A DNA stretch of 64,000 bases from Tenuifilaceae bacterium CYCD (lineage in GTDB: Bacteria > Bacteroidota > Bacteroidia > Bacteroidales > Tenuifilaceae): positions 62,001 to 126,000 of the forward strand of contig AP027304.1 in the NCBI GenBank assembly GCA_036322835.1, in the 5' to 3' direction. Made by a program: the position numbers and the translations under genes. This document shows, piece after piece, positions 55,177 through 64,000 of this stretch; positions within the stretch are counted from its first letter, which is position 1; every line of letters starts with the position of its first letter. Below the pieces are notes generated by a model. The model was not told the origin of the DNA and did no database searches. It saw only the letters and a program-made list of their open reading frames with translations.

Positions 55177-55770
55177 TTAGAATCCAAGTTCAAGGCACAT
55201 ATTCTTATCCTTCGCTGTTTTTCGAAGATTAATTAATGCATAGCGCATTCTACCCAAGGCTGTATTTATACTAACATTGGTCAAATCGGCAATCTCCTTA
55301 AAACTTAAATCGGCATAGTAACGAAGCATAATCACTTCCCTTTGATCCTCGGGAAGCTGATCTATTAACATTCTCACTTCGGTTAGTACCCTATCAAACA
55401 CCATCGTTTGCTCTATGTTCATCTCTGCAAAACGGGGTGTGTTGAAAAGATCAACAGGGTAATCATCGTTAGAAATCTCGCGATACTGCTTTTCATGGCG
55501 AAAATGATCGATTACCAAGTTATGCGCAATGCGCATTAACCATGACTGGAACCGATTATTTTCCGAGTATCGTCCATCTTTTAGCGAGCGGATGACCTTT
55601 ACAAAGGTTTCCTGCATCAAATCTTCTGCCAAATGAGGCTTACGCACCATCATTAAAATGTAGGTGTATACCTTTCTCTCATGACGCTTTATAAGCATCT
55701 CCAACGCAGCATTGCTACCATTGATGATTTCCGACAGAAGCTCTTGGTCGGTGGTGTGGTTTGCATTCAC
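55177..55770 (-). CDS. ECF RNA polymerase sigma factor
   Basis: 197 residues from a GTG preceded at 5 nt by AGGAGG. Region 2 (RKVYTYILMMVRKPHLAEDLMQ, then ETFVKVI) and region 4 (LPEDQREVIMLRYYADLSFKEIA, then SINTALGRMRYALINLRK) are clear. It belongs to the sigma-70 ECF group, which directs RNA polymerase to a small regulon, often for envelope stress. No anti-sigma gene with a membrane segment is adjacent. An imperfect palindrome 74-94 nt upstream may be an operator. Confidence 0.93.
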   Translation of the reverse strand: MNANHTTDQELLSEIINGSNAALEMLIKRHERKVYTYILMMVRKPHLAEDLMQETFVKVIRSLKDGRYSENNRFQSWLMRIAHNLVIDHFRHEKQYREISNDDYPVDLFNTPRFAEMNIEQTMVFDRVLTEVRMLIDQLPEDQREVIMLRYYADLSFKEIADLTNVSINTALGRMRYALINLRKTAKDKNMCLELGF

Positions 55771-55775
55771 GGCAA

Positions 55776-55781
55776 CCTCCT
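55776..55781 (-). promoter_or_regulatory. Shine-Dalgarno AGGAGG deciding the GTG start of the sigma gene
   Basis: AGGAGG on the minus strand, 5 nt before GTG 55770. No ATG lies nearby in frame. Confidence 0.65.
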
Positions 55782-55843
55782 TTTATTTTTGGTTAACGTG
55801 TAGAGCTTCTATCTATAGGCGGTAAGTTTTTTAGTTTATAATT

Positions 55844-55864
55844 TTGTCACATTTATTGTGCCAA
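55844..55864. promoter_or_regulatory. Imperfect palindrome upstream of the ECF sigma gene
   Basis: TTGTCACA-TTTAT-TGTGCCAA, one mismatch in 8 bp. It lies 74-94 nt before the sigma start. Operator-like; unproven. Confidence 0.3.
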
Positions 55865-56024
55865 GAAAGCTATTTTTTATGAATTAATCAAAATTACTTT
55901 TAAAATTTATACTCTATTCCATTCAAAAATGTTACTAAAATAACAATAAAAAGTGCATAATTGAAATAAACTTTCTTTCCTGTTTTTAGCATTATGTCTG
56001 TAAACTTAATATGGGAATAACAAC

Positions 56025-56032
56025 TACCTTTG
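56025..56032 (+). promoter_or_regulatory. Putative -7 element (TACCTTTG) for uvrA
   Basis: TACCTTTG fits TAnnTTTG, 20 nt before the uvrA ATG. No strong TTG at the right spacing. Confidence 0.45.
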
Positions 56033-56051
56033 TAGGTTAAATTTTTTATAA

Positions 56052-58844
56052 ATGACTAATCAAAATAAAAACATCATATCGGTAAAAGGGGCTAGAGTTC
56101 ATAACCTTAAAAATATAAGCCTCGATATTCCTCGAAATAATTTAATTGTAATAACAGGAGTTTCAGGCTCAGGAAAATCATCGTTGGCATTCGATACAAT
56201 ATATGCCGAAGGACAACGTCGATATGTCGAAAGTTTATCGTCATACGCGCGCCAATTTTTAGGTAGGGTAGCCAAACCAGAAGTCGATTTAATAAGCGGA
56301 ATTCCTCCTGCAATTGCTATTGAACAGAAAGTTAACACTCGGAACCCTCGATCAACAGTAGGAACCTCTACCGAAATTTACGATTACCTTAAACTCCTCT
56401 TTGCGAGAGTTGGAAAAACATATTCACCCGTAACCGGGAAACTTGTAAAAAAGCATTCGGTTAGCGATGTAGTTAACTTTGTTAGTGCTTACGACGAGGG
56501 CACCAAAATGACACTTCTATCGCCATTGGCACTTAATGGCAATCACAAAGCAAAACTTGAAGAATTAGCAAAAGAAGGTTTTACCAGGGTTGAAATTGGT
56601 GATCAAACCCTCAGAATTGATGATGATAAGATTAGGGAACTAATCAACATATCAGGAGCTGAATCTCGCTTGGTTATTGACCGCTTTGCAGTGTCGCACG
56701 AGGAGGACTTCCTTAGCCGAATTGCAGATTCAGTTCAAACCGCTTTTGCCGAAGGCAATGGCTTCTGCTTAATCAAAACACATCAGGGGAATGAGGTTAT
56801 AGAGGAACATTTCTCCAATGTTTTTGAGGCTGATGGAGTTCGATTCGAAGAACCAACCGAACATCTTTTTAGTTTCAACAGTCCTTTGGGCGCTTGCCCT
56901 AAATGCGAGGGCTACGGGAAAGTAATTGGAATTGACGAGGATTTGGTGGTTCCAAACAAAGGTTTATCGCTTTATGAGGAGGCTATTGCCTGCTGGAAAG
57001 GTGAAAGTATGAGTTGGTACAAAGATAGAGTAATAGAACATGCATCTAAGTACGATTTTCCAATTCATAAACCTTACTATCAACTCTCCGAGGAGCAAAA
57101 AAAGATTCTGTGGGAAGGAACCCGTCATTTCATGGGAATTTATGCGTTCTTTAGAGAACTTGAAGAAAAAAAATACAAAATTCAGTATAGAGTATTGCTA
57201 TCGCGATATATGGGCAAAACCATTTGCCCTGCTTGCAAAGGCTCAAGGCTTAGACCCGAGGCATCGTACGTTAAAGTGAGCAATTACTCCATTCAGCAAA
57301 TGGTAAACATTCCAATTGCTGAACTGTCCGAAATTTTTAAAGATCTTAACCTGGATGAACATGACACAGGTGTTGTCAAACGTATCCTAACGGAAATCAA
57401 CAACCGTTTGGATTATATGAATAACGTTGGACTTGGCTACCTTACGCTTAACCGTTTATCGGCAACGCTTTCTGGAGGGGAATCGCAACGAATAAATCTA
57501 GCAACCTCACTAGGAAGTAACCTTGTAGGCTCTCTATATATTTTGGATGAACCGAGCATTGGACTTCACTCGCGCGACACCAATCTACTAATAGAGGTAC
57601 TAAAACAACTGCGAAACCTTGGAAATACTGTTGTAGTTGTTGAACACGATGAGGAAATTATGCGCTCCGCCGACTACATAATAGATATTGGCCCTTACGC
57701 AGGAAGGCTTGGCGGCGAAGTTGTATATGCAGGTGATTTTAATGGTTTAAGCAAGGCATCAAATAGTCTTACCGCAAAATATCTTACCAATAAGGAGAAA
57801 ATATCAGTTCCGTTTAATCGCAGAAAGTGGAATAACTACATTGAACTTATCGGGGCAAGAGAAAACAACCTAAAAAATATCAATACAAAATTTCCTCTTA
57901 ATACGTTAACAGTGGTAACAGGAGTTAGCGGTTCTGGAAAATCCACATTAGTAAAAGGAATCCTATATCCCGCGCTTCAAAAACTGCTATCGGGCTCAGG
58001 TGACCGCGCAGGTCAATTCGATGAAATCAACGGGGATTACCGCCGAATAAAAGGTGTGGAAATGGTTGATCAGAATCCAATCGGAAAGTCATCGCGCAGC
58101 AACCCTGTAACATACATAAAAGCATGGGACGAGGTTCGCAAATTACTTTCTGAGCAGCAATACGCTATAAAGAGCGGTTTTAAACCTGCGCATTTCTCAT
58201 TCAATGTTGAAGGAGGCCGATGCGAGGAATGCCAAGGCGAAGGTGTTATTCATGTTGAGATGCAGTTTATGGCTGATATTACTTTGGTTTGCGAAAATTG
58301 CAAAGGAAAACGTTTTAAGGACGAGGTGCTTGAAGTGAAATATAAGGATGCCAATGTTTACGATATCCTTGAAATGACAGTTAACCAAGCCATAGAATTT
58401 TTCGACAATGGAAAAACATCCACTGAAAGAAAAATCGTGGAAAAACTAAAGCCATTGCAGGATGTTGGTTTAGGATATGTAAAACTAGGACAGGCCTCTA
58501 GTACCCTCAGCGGTGGCGAAAGCCAACGGGTTAAGTTAGCATCTTTCCTACAAAAGGATGAAAACAATCAACCGTTGCTGTTCATTTTCGATGAACCCAC
58601 AACTGGCCTACATTTCAACGATATTAAGAAGTTACTTTCAGCATTCGATGCCCTTATAGAAAAAGGGCATAGCATAATTCTGATTGAGCACAACCTAGAT
58701 GTGATTAAATGTGCCGATTGGGTAATTGATTTAGGACCAGAGGGTGGAGATGGCGGCGGATATCTGGTGTTTGAAGGAACACCCGAGCAACTCGCAAAGC
58801 ATGAGAACTCCTATACAGGCAAATTCCTAGCCGAAAAACTCTAA
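56052..58844 (+). CDS. uvrA: Excinuclease ABC subunit A
   Basis: 930 residues. Two ABC ATPase halves: Walker [14 protein letters not shown] near residue 34 and [10 protein letters not shown] near residue 633, each with LSGGESQR signatures and Walker B segments LDEPSIGLH and FDEPTTGLH. Zinc modules with [24 protein letters not shown] and CENCKGKR are intact. UvrA finds bulky DNA lesions and loads UvrB in nucleotide-excision repair. Stands alone with its own promoter and terminator. Confidence 0.98.
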   Translation: MTNQNKNIISVKGARVHNLKNISLDIPRNNLIVITGVSGSGKSSLAFDTIYAEGQRRYVESLSSYARQFLGRVAKPEVDLISGIPPAIAIEQKVNTRNPRSTVGTSTEIYDYLKLLFARVGKTYSPVTGKLVKKHSVSDVVNFVSAYDEGTKMTLLSPLALNGNHKAKLEELAKEGFTRVEIGDQTLRIDDDKIRELINISGAESRLVIDRFAVSHEEDFLSRIADSVQTAFAEGNGFCLIKTHQGNEVIEEHFSNVFEADGVRFEEPTEHLFSFNSPLGACPKCEGYGKVIGIDEDLVVPNKGLSLYEEAIACWKGESMSWYKDRVIEHASKYDFPIHKPYYQLSEEQKKILWEGTRHFMGIYAFFRELEEKKYKIQYRVLLSRYMGKTICPACKGSRLRPEASYVKVSNYSIQQMVNIPIAELSEIFKDLNLDEHDTGVVKRILTEINNRLDYMNNVGLGYLTLNRLSATLSGGESQRINLATSLGSNLVGSLYILDEPSIGLHSRDTNLLIEVLKQLRNLGNTVVVVEHDEEIMRSADYIIDIGPYAGRLGGEVVYAGDFNGLSKASNSLTAKYLTNKEKISVPFNRRKWNNYIELIGARENNLKNINTKFPLNTLTVVTGVSGSGKSTLVKGILYPALQKLLSGSGDRAGQFDEINGDYRRIKGVEMVDQNPIGKSSRSNPVTYIKAWDEVRKLLSEQQYAIKSGFKPAHFSFNVEGGRCEECQGEGVIHVEMQFMADITLVCENCKGKRFKDEVLEVKYKDANVYDILEMTVNQAIEFFDNGKTSTERKIVEKLKPLQDVGLGYVKLGQASSTLSGGESQRVKLASFLQKDENNQPLLFIFDEPTTGLHFNDIKKLLSAFDALIEKGHSIILIEHNLDVIKCADWVIDLGPEGGDGGGYLVFEGTPEQLAKHENSYTGKFLAEKL

Positions 58845-58857
58845 TTCAACATAACAA

Positions 58858-58880
58858 AAAAGCTGCCTTAAGCAGCTTTT
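58858..58880 (+). terminator. Terminator between uvrA and the convergent exported gene
   Basis: Stem AAAAGCTGC / GCAGCTTTT (9 bp), loop CTTAA. T-runs lie on both strands, so it may act in both directions. Confidence 0.8.
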
Positions 58881-58898
58881 ATATTCTATAGGGATAAT

Positions 58899-59336
58899 TT
58901 ATTCAGCTTTTAATCCGAACATAATAGCCACACACCCACTTGTGATTTCAGCACTTTTATCTTCAGATGCAGGAACCTTAACAACAATAATCAACTGCTG
59001 AGTGGCTTCAACCTTAAAATCCCACGATGTGGCATAATTTTGTTTAGCGTTGGAGTACAGAACCTTGCGGTCAACATCCATCACAATAAACTCAACTCTG
59101 GGTAACGACTCCGAACCACAAACCGAAATACGGTACTCCTGACCAGCATAGAATGTTTTAAATAGTTCAGCATCCTCCCCCTCCGTAAGAATTGCAGCAT
59201 TGAAGTTACCATCGTGGATATAGGGTGCTAGTTCTAACTTACATACCTTTTTTGCAAAGTTTTTGCACTGGGCATTCCCGGCAAAGGGAAGCAGCAAAAA
59301 CAAACCTAGCGTAGCAATATATACGAATGATTTCAT
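58899..59336 (-). CDS. Secreted hypothetical protein
   Basis: 145 residues. Signal peptide (YIATLGLFLLLPFAGNAQ, cleaved before CKNFAKK). The mature part holds four Cys (including CKNFAKKVCK and a C near the end), beta-rich, with a conserved-looking RISVCGSESLPRV. Possibly an outer-membrane or periplasmic small domain. It follows a lipoprotein gene by 11 bp on the same strand; the two may work together. Unrecognised. Confidence 0.75.
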   Translation of the reverse strand: MKSFVYIATLGLFLLLPFAGNAQCKNFAKKVCKLELAPYIHDGNFNAAILTEGEDAELFKTFYAGQEYRISVCGSESLPRVEFIVMDVDRKVLYSNAKQNYATSWDFKVEATQQLIIVVKVPASEDKSAEITSGCVAIMFGLKAE

Positions 59337-59347
59337 AGTAATATAAG

Positions 59348-60259
59348 TTATGCAGTGTACTTTGTACGCAATTCTTTAACCTTAACCTTTAGTTTATTGA
59401 AAACAACAGGGCTTACAGTAACCACATTCTTAGAATTTAGTGTGGCAACTTTTCCATCCTGAACCACTTCAACCTTCGAAACGGATATCTGAACCTCGTC
59501 ATAGATTTTCTTTAAGTCCGCAATGTCATTATAAATATCCTTTACATCGGGATTATCAATATTCTGGTTAAGAAGATTTAGAACTGTTTCCAATGAAAAT
59601 TTCTGATCAACAATTCTATCAACTAACTCGTTATCGGTGCTTTTAACATCCTCAACCAACGAAGTGGCAATGTATAATCCTTCAACCCAGCCACCAACAA
59701 GTATTATTGATCCAATTGCAACCCTATCATCCTCCTCCAAGATAGAGTTGGTATTAAGGAATGTTTCCGAAATGGTTTCCATGATCACATCGCGGTTGTT
59801 AACATTCTCCTCCAAGCGTTGAATTACCGTATTGTCAATTGCATTCAGGATGCCCAGATTCTCAGCCATCTTTTTAGATGCAGTCATAAACTTGATGGTT
59901 GCCTGCGTTTGATCAAAAAGGCTGGCGTAGCTTAAATCGGTGCTATATATACCAAGGTTTAGCGCCATGCTCTTATTGGTACTGTAACGCGATACATTAT
60001 CTACAGGATTAAGAATTTCCTCGTTATACTTTGCCCCTGAACGCTTAAGCATAAGAGCTGTTTCCAATGGCGAGGGCAACGAATAAAATATCTGCTTTAC
60101 CGATTGAATACCTGAAGCAACAGAACTATCGGCAGAAAGTTCATCCGAAGTTACCTGCAAAGATTCATCCTTTCCCTTGTTGGAATTACACGCGCTCACC
60201 AATACAGTGAGCACTAATCCCAGCATTACTAATCGACTCTTGGCTAACCCGATGACCAT
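59348..60259 (-). CDS. Lipoprotein of unknown function
   Basis: 303 residues. Lipobox LVSACNSN (Cys24). The rest is mainly helical, with repeated Asn-rich stretches (NAIDNTVIQRLEENVNN, DNPDVKDIYNDIADLKK) and no recognisable domain. It precedes the small secreted gene. Family not recognised; an envelope role is inferred from the signal. Confidence 0.8.
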   Translation of the reverse strand: MVIGLAKSRLVMLGLVLTVLVSACNSNKGKDESLQVTSDELSADSSVASGIQSVKQIFYSLPSPLETALMLKRSGAKYNEEILNPVDNVSRYSTNKSMALNLGIYSTDLSYASLFDQTQATIKFMTASKKMAENLGILNAIDNTVIQRLEENVNNRDVIMETISETFLNTNSILEEDDRVAIGSIILVGGWVEGLYIATSLVEDVKSTDNELVDRIVDQKFSLETVLNLLNQNIDNPDVKDIYNDIADLKKIYDEVQISVSKVEVVQDGKVATLNSKNVVTVSPVVFNKLKVKVKELRTKYTA

Positions 60260-60385
60260 AACTAAGAATTTTATGGGTTAATAACAAAGTATGATGTTTT
60301 GAACAAGTAAAGTTAATATAAATTTGAAAAAGTCAACAAAAATCATCACTTTTTTGAGTTTTCATGATCAAATACAAACATTCAT

Positions 60386-60393
60386 TACCTTTG
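60386..60393 (+). promoter_or_regulatory. Putative -7 element (TACCTTTG) for the HEAT-like gene
   Basis: TACCTTTGC, a typical Bacteroidota -7 box, 25 nt before the ATG in the divergent region with the lipoprotein gene. Confidence 0.45.
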
Positions 60394-60418
60394 CAGCAAA
60401 AATTATTCAATTTATTCA

Positions 60419-60958
60419 ATGGAAAGTAATAACGATAAGCTAAAAGCCAAGAAGGCTGCTTTTGAGCAAAGTATTAAGAACGGTTCCGATGAGTACATTA
60501 TATCGACCCTAGAAGAAATTCGGGAAAGCGGAGAGGAATACATGGTAGAGGCGATCATCAACCTTCTGTTTACAAAACGCAGCGAGCATATAAAAAACGA
60601 AGTGGTCAACTTCCTTGTAGACATTAAGAACCACGAGGCTGCTACTGAGATAACCAATGCCATACGGAATAACTATGCCTCGGCGGATCTACATCGATTG
60701 GTTTCGGTTTGCTGGCAAAGCCGACTCGATTTTAGCAGCGAAATTGGGCTTTTCATCGACATACTCTGTAAATTGGACTACAAAACCGGCATTGAGGCAT
60801 TTAGCGTAATTGAGAACGCCCTTGACAATACCCCCTCCGAAGATATTGCAAAGCATATTGCATTCCTAAAAAGCGAAGCGAGTACCGCTACGGAATCAAA
60901 GCGGGCTCTGCTGCAACAGATGATTGCTGTTATGGAGGAGTTTGGGGGAGGAAAGTAA
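60419..60958 (+). CDS. HEAT-repeat-like protein
   Basis: 179 residues, all helical. Two or three HEAT-like helix pairs, such as DEYIISTLEEIRESGEEYMVEAIINLL and HIKNEVVNFLVDIKN. No membrane or catalytic motif. Probably a protein-interaction scaffold in the cytoplasm. Partner unknown. A long hairpin 46 bp downstream may end it. Confidence 0.7.
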   Translation: MESNNDKLKAKKAAFEQSIKNGSDEYIISTLEEIRESGEEYMVEAIINLLFTKRSEHIKNEVVNFLVDIKNHEAATEITNAIRNNYASADLHRLVSVCWQSRLDFSSEIGLFIDILCKLDYKTGIEAFSVIENALDNTPSEDIAKHIAFLKSEASTATESKRALLQQMIAVMEEFGGGK

Positions 60959-61004
60959 TAAAGTTAGGAGAAAGAATAGAAAGAATAAACCTCAAATCAG
61001 CGTA

Positions 61005-61042
61005 AATAGTAAAGCCGGTAAAAATCTACCGGCTTTACTATT
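61005..61042. terminator. Long inverted repeat between convergent genes
   Basis: A 16-bp perfect stem AATAGTAAAGCCGGTA / TACCGGCTTTACTATT with loop AAAATC. It sits 46 bp past the HEAT-like gene and 15 bp past the DHOD-like stop. The T-run is absent, so it may be a bidirectional terminator or a stabilising structure. Confidence 0.6.
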
Positions 61043-61057
61043 ACTATCATGGGTCAA

Positions 61058-62035
61058 CTATTCATAGTTTGAGTAGTACTTCATAAACTGGCTCCGCTCG
61101 TAATGCGAAGGATTTTCCAAGTGTCCATAGTTCATCAATCCCTTAAAATCATTTACCGATTTATAGCCCTTCTTGTTCATCCACTCCGATAGGGTGTTTA
61201 GCATGGTGGCAATGTGTTGCGGGCCGTTCTTGTAAACCGCCGAGCAAACCTGTACCGACGATGCCCCGGCAAGTACCATTTTAATTAACGCTTCGCCATC
61301 GTGAACGCCAGTTGATGCCGATATATCAATTTTGGGAACAAGGTGATTGGCCATGCCTACCCAGCGCAACGTGTTGCGTAAATCGGCAGGATTGCTGAAA
61401 ATTGATGCCGGAATAACCCTCATGGCATTAATATCGAAATCGGGCTCGAAGAAACGGTTGAAAAGCACCACCCCTTTGGCCTTCCGGTACCAGAGCTGCT
61501 CAATTATTCGTAACGGATTGGTAAAATGGCTTCCCAGCTTAAATGCAACCGGGATGGTAACTATTTGTGATAGTTTATCGGCCAGTGTAAAATATACCTC
61601 CTCCAGCTCTGCCGGGGTTTTATGCGCATCGGTTGGCAACATAAAAACGTTCACCTCCAAGGCATCAGCGCCTGCCTGCTGAATTTGCGAGGCAAAGGTT
61701 ACCCATTGCGATGCGCTAACACAGTTGATGCTTGCAATAACAGGGATTTTAACCGCAGCCTTGGCCTGCTTAATTGTCTCGATATACGACTGCACGTTGT
61801 TGGATGTAACGTAGTGCTTTAGGTAATCGGCGGCCTCGGTATAGTCGGAGTACTGAGCAAGGTTATCAACCTCGTGCATGATCTGTTCCTCAAAAAGGGA
61901 CTTTAGCACAACCGCACCAGCGCCCATCTCCTCGTACTTCTTAATTCTATCGATTGAAGAGTTAAGTCCCGAGCTGCTAACAATCAAGGGCGACTTAAGG
62001 GTTAATCCCAAGTAAGTTGTTTCAAAATTTGCCAT
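61058..62035 (-). CDS. Dihydroorotate dehydrogenase-like protein
   Basis: 325 residues from the ATG at 62035; a longer frame starts at a TTG inside yggS and is rejected. FETTYLGLTLKSPLIVSSSGLN is the DHOD-like N-terminus. The FMN-barrel segments GAGAVVLKSLFEEQ, PVIASINCVSASQWV, VAFKLGSHFTNP and GASSVQVCSAVYKNG are present. This branch is often annotated as DHOD-like and need not make orotate; it may act on another dihydropyrimidine or keto-acid. It follows yggS by 37 bp. Confidence 0.9.
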   Translation of the reverse strand: MANFETTYLGLTLKSPLIVSSSGLNSSIDRIKKYEEMGAGAVVLKSLFEEQIMHEVDNLAQYSDYTEAADYLKHYVTSNNVQSYIETIKQAKAAVKIPVIASINCVSASQWVTFASQIQQAGADALEVNVFMLPTDAHKTPAELEEVYFTLADKLSQIVTIPVAFKLGSHFTNPLRIIEQLWYRKAKGVVLFNRFFEPDFDINAMRVIPASIFSNPADLRNTLRWVGMANHLVPKIDISASTGVHDGEALIKMVLAGASSVQVCSAVYKNGPQHIATMLNTLSEWMNKKGYKSVNDFKGLMNYGHLENPSHYERSQFMKYYSNYE

Positions 62036-62072
62036 TGCGTTTAGGTTTAGAAGTAGGCTGTAAATTACAAAA

Positions 62073-62750
62073 TTAGTTTGATTTATAGTTTCTATGACCA
62101 AAAATATTGCTTCCTATCCTCACCATAGAACTTCCCTCCTCTACCGCTATGGCATAATCACTCGACATGCCCATGGAGAGCTCCTTAAACCAACCGCTAC
62201 CCACAAAGTACTTTTCCTTAACTGTACAGAAAAGGTTCTTCAGAAATTTGAACTCCATCCTAACCTGCTCCATGTTCTCGGTAAAGGTGGCCATTCCCAT
62301 CAGCCCAACAACCCGAATATTCAACATTGCTTGGTACTCATTGGAACTCAAGAGTTCTTCCACCTCATCGACCGAAAGGCCAAACTTGGTTTCCTCCGAT
62401 GCTATGTGCACCTGCAGTAAACAATCTATTACCCTATTCTGTTTTTGCGCCTCCTTATCAATTACCTCCAGCAACTTTAAACTGTCAACCGAATGAATTA
62501 GACTAACAAACGATGCGATGTACTTAACCTTATTCGACTGCAGATGACCTATTAAATGCCACTCTATATCCTTGGGCAGAGCCTCATACTTTGCAACCAA
62601 CTCCTGTACTTTGTTCTCCCCAAAAATGCGATGACCCGCGCTGTAGGCCTCCATAATACTTTCGGCAGGGTGAGTTTTCGAAACAGCCACCAGCGTAACG
62701 TACTGCGGAAGCGATGATTTAATATCGTGTAAATTGGTTTGAATGCTCAT
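62073..62750 (-). CDS. YggS-family pyridoxal-phosphate homeostasis protein
   Basis: 225 residues. PLP-lysine motif AVSKTHPAESI near residue 25, then FGENKVQEL, WHLIGHLQSNKVKYI and the ending GMSSDYAIAVEEGSSMVRIGSNIFG. YggS binds PLP and affects amino-acid and B6 balance; it has no proven catalysis. Its stop lies 37 bp from the DHOD-like start. Confidence 0.95.
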   Translation of the reverse strand: MSIQTNLHDIKSSLPQYVTLVAVSKTHPAESIMEAYSAGHRIFGENKVQELVAKYEALPKDIEWHLIGHLQSNKVKYIASFVSLIHSVDSLKLLEVIDKEAQKQNRVIDCLLQVHIASEETKFGLSVDEVEELLSSNEYQAMLNIRVVGLMGMATFTENMEQVRMEFKFLKNLFCTVKEKYFVGSGWFKELSMGMSSDYAIAVEEGSSMVRIGSNIFGHRNYKSN

Positions 62751-63123
62751 TGCTGTAAGCTTTTGTGCAAAATTAAGATATTTTGCCTAGCATCAAAACA
62801 GTAATTGATGGTTATTGGTTGATAGCTATTAGCAAAGCAGCTTTCTTTGATTCTTTTCAACTAATTATCATATTTACAATCTGCACTGTTATTGCGCATC
62901 ACCTGAAGCGTGATGCTTACCACTTGTTTCGATTTGTTTGCATCGTATTAATTCCCCGAATTAAAACTCAAAACTATTCGTATTTAACCTCAACTGAGTT
63001 ATTCTCAATATTACCATAGAACTCCAAACCTTTGACAAGATTATCAAAAGCATGATCTAAAAATAAGATAAGGAGCAGCGATTCCAGAAAGGTTATCGTC
63101 ATGAATATAAATAATATTGAAAT
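62751..63123. other. 373-bp region between yggS and the last plus-strand gene
   Basis: A short self-similar run (TTGATGGTTATTGGTTGATAG) near 62805, a GCATCAC / GTGATGC inverted repeat near 62900 and, on the minus strand at 62974-63102, a 42-codon frame ending EFYGNIENNSVEVKYE. That frame is too short to call. No RNA gene. Confidence 0.4.
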
Positions 63124-63873
63124 ATGGATCCGATAGTAAAACGCAACAAACTAAGTTCGATCATAATTAGTCTTTTATTCCTTCTAGCAAGTGTCACCGC
63201 TTTATCGCAAACAACCTCTCAGGGTGGTGTTTTTGTGTTAGGAGGTATACATCAATCGCACGAAAGAGCAAAAACATACACCTACTCCCGAATGGGCGAA
63301 ATCTATAGAGAACTAAAGCCCGATATACTTTTAGTGGAAACCCAGCCAAAGTATGTGCTGGATAAAAGTTTCAAAGGAACTCCATTCGACTTTATTAAAT
63401 TCATGATTCCATTAGCACAAAAGGATTCTACCCCTATTTATGGTATCGATTGGTGGGATAACACCAAAGGCGAAGAATGGATGCAACGTCAGAAAGATTT
63501 CTTCCACGATACTACCTATTCATCTGAAATAGAACTACTCGGAAATTTATTCTCTATGTTAAACAACTATTTCGTCGAAAAAGATTTCACAGAGATAAAC
63601 TCGACACTCATAACAAATATATGGAAAGCTAAAAACGAATTTAAATACAGCCTAATGGAACAAAGCCTAACTTACAAAACTATTGCAGCGTATGAAAAGG
63701 AACGAAACAAAAATATAGTAGCCAATATTCTTGAAATAGTTAGAAGATATCCAGATAAAAAGATTCTAATAGCAATTGGAATCGATCATAAGTACTTTAT
63801 TGAAGATCGGCTTAAGGAGAACGGAATTAAGGTTTACCAACCAGATGAAATCGAAGAATTCAAAAAGCATTAA
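63124..63873 (+). CDS. Exported TraB/DUF5694-like hypothetical protein
   Basis: 249 residues. Signal-like N-terminus (SSIIISLLFLLASVTALSQ). Core features VFVLGGIHQSHE (His-containing beta turn) and PDILLVETQPKY resemble the GxxH...E layout of TraB/PrgY/GumN-type proteins; DWWDNTKGEEW follows. The C-terminal KILIAIGIDHKYFIEDRLKENG closes the fold. These are proposed proteases or hydrolases; here that is inference. Its stop is 13 bp from the convergent edge gene. Confidence 0.7.
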   Translation: MDPIVKRNKLSSIIISLLFLLASVTALSQTTSQGGVFVLGGIHQSHERAKTYTYSRMGEIYRELKPDILLVETQPKYVLDKSFKGTPFDFIKFMIPLAQKDSTPIYGIDWWDNTKGEEWMQRQKDFFHDTTYSSEIELLGNLFSMLNNYFVEKDFTEINSTLITNIWKAKNEFKYSLMEQSLTYKTIAAYEKERNKNIVANILEIVRRYPDKKILIAIGIDHKYFIEDRLKENGIKVYQPDEIEEFKKH

Positions 63874-63886
63874 AAAACATAACTAT

Positions 63887-64000
63887 TTATTTCTTTTTGC
63901 CCTTACTTTTCTTCTTTTGCTTTTTCTTCTCGAAGGACTCAAACTCCTCAATATCTTTGAGCAGTGCTTTCCAGTCATGCGACGATTCCTCCGATACATC
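63887..64000 (-). CDS. C-terminal tail of a Lys-rich protein (5' part lies beyond the window)
   Basis: Minus-strand frame open to the right edge; 37 codons then TAA. It reads SSHDWKALLKDIEEFESFEK and then a run of Lys, Gln, Ser and Gly. A basic, Lys-rich C-terminus is common in RNA-binding or ribosome-associated proteins, but nothing identifies this one. Confidence 0.6.
   Translation of the reverse strand, partial: DVSEESSHDWKALLKDIEEFESFEKKKQKKKSKGKKK

Noticed and set aside
59637-59822. Plus-strand frame opposite the lipoprotein gene
   Set aside because: Antisense shadow without start context.
62783-63019. 78-residue hydrophobic plus-strand frame
   Set aside because: Starts at TTG, lacks ribosome-binding context and crosses an inverted repeat and a self-similar run; not protein-like at its end.

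Overview
The window is chromosomal DNA from a member of the Bacteroidota, most likely Bacteroidales/Marinilabiliales-like. This is inferred from AT-rich sequence, Bacteroidota-type promoter elements (TAnnTTTG), many signal peptides and lipoboxes with beta-rich surface proteins, an ATP-type PEP carboxykinase, an archaeal/eukaryal-type ProRS, OmpP1/FadL-type porins and membrane TPR-HTH regulators. No rRNA, tRNA, CRISPR array or phage module is recognisable.

Layout. 0-7.5 kb (minus strand) is a cell-surface block: a huge secreted protein running off the left edge (CUB, ASH-like, carboxypeptidase-regulatory-like and adhesin-like domains), a small outer-membrane barrel protein and a lipoprotein built from about 15 copies of a GSGYT-type repeat. 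7.7-18.0 kb (minus) holds tilS-pabB, an NAD-dependent epimerase, a POTRA/barrel outer-membrane protein, a SiaB-like kinase protein, an M49-like metallopeptidase lipoprotein, an unknown protein and proS. 18.1-21.0 kb (plus) holds a Trp/Tyr-rich lipoprotein and an OmpP1/FadL homologue. 21.0-32.0 kb (minus) is core housekeeping: wbqC, dapB-lepB, thrS-infC-rpmI-rplT, plsY, pckA and a LysM/periplasmic-binding fusion. 32.2-35.1 kb is a SNF2-type helicase. 35.1-37.0 kb is the only clearly eroded accessory stretch: small Cys-rich proteins, a repeated 22-bp sequence and a coding remnant. 37.0-41.3 kb (minus) holds a TPR-HTH regulator and phoH-purC. 41.5-50.8 kb (plus) holds a SAM hydrolase, mazG, an ABC permease, tpiA, prmA and a 1531-residue exported protein. 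50.8-53.5 kb holds yfcE and rsmE, separated by a complete IS256-family element. 53.5-55.8 kb (minus) holds zinc-ribbon/RHH/SPFH genes and an ECF sigma factor. 56.0-64.0 kb holds uvrA, secreted and lipoprotein genes, a DHOD-like protein and yggS.

How genes work together. The translation-initiation operon thrS-infC-rpmI-rplT keeps the classic order. Its infC probably starts at a non-canonical ATA preceded by a perfect AGGAGG, which matches the known start-codon autoregulation of IF3. Other neighbours form plausible transcription units: dapB-lepB, phoH-purC, prmA with the giant protein, and SPFH-RHH-zinc ribbon.

Several of the longest open frames begin at TTG or GTG upstream of a better ATG. 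Starts here were moved to the ATG where promoter position, signal peptide or family length supports it. No clearly new defence or mobile system was found. The most interesting items are the infC start, the GSGYT-repeat surface locus, the SPFH-RHH-zinc-ribbon trio, the eroded 35.6-37.0 kb zone and a family of self-similar sequences that fills consecutive intergenic gaps between 41.4 and 45.4 kb.
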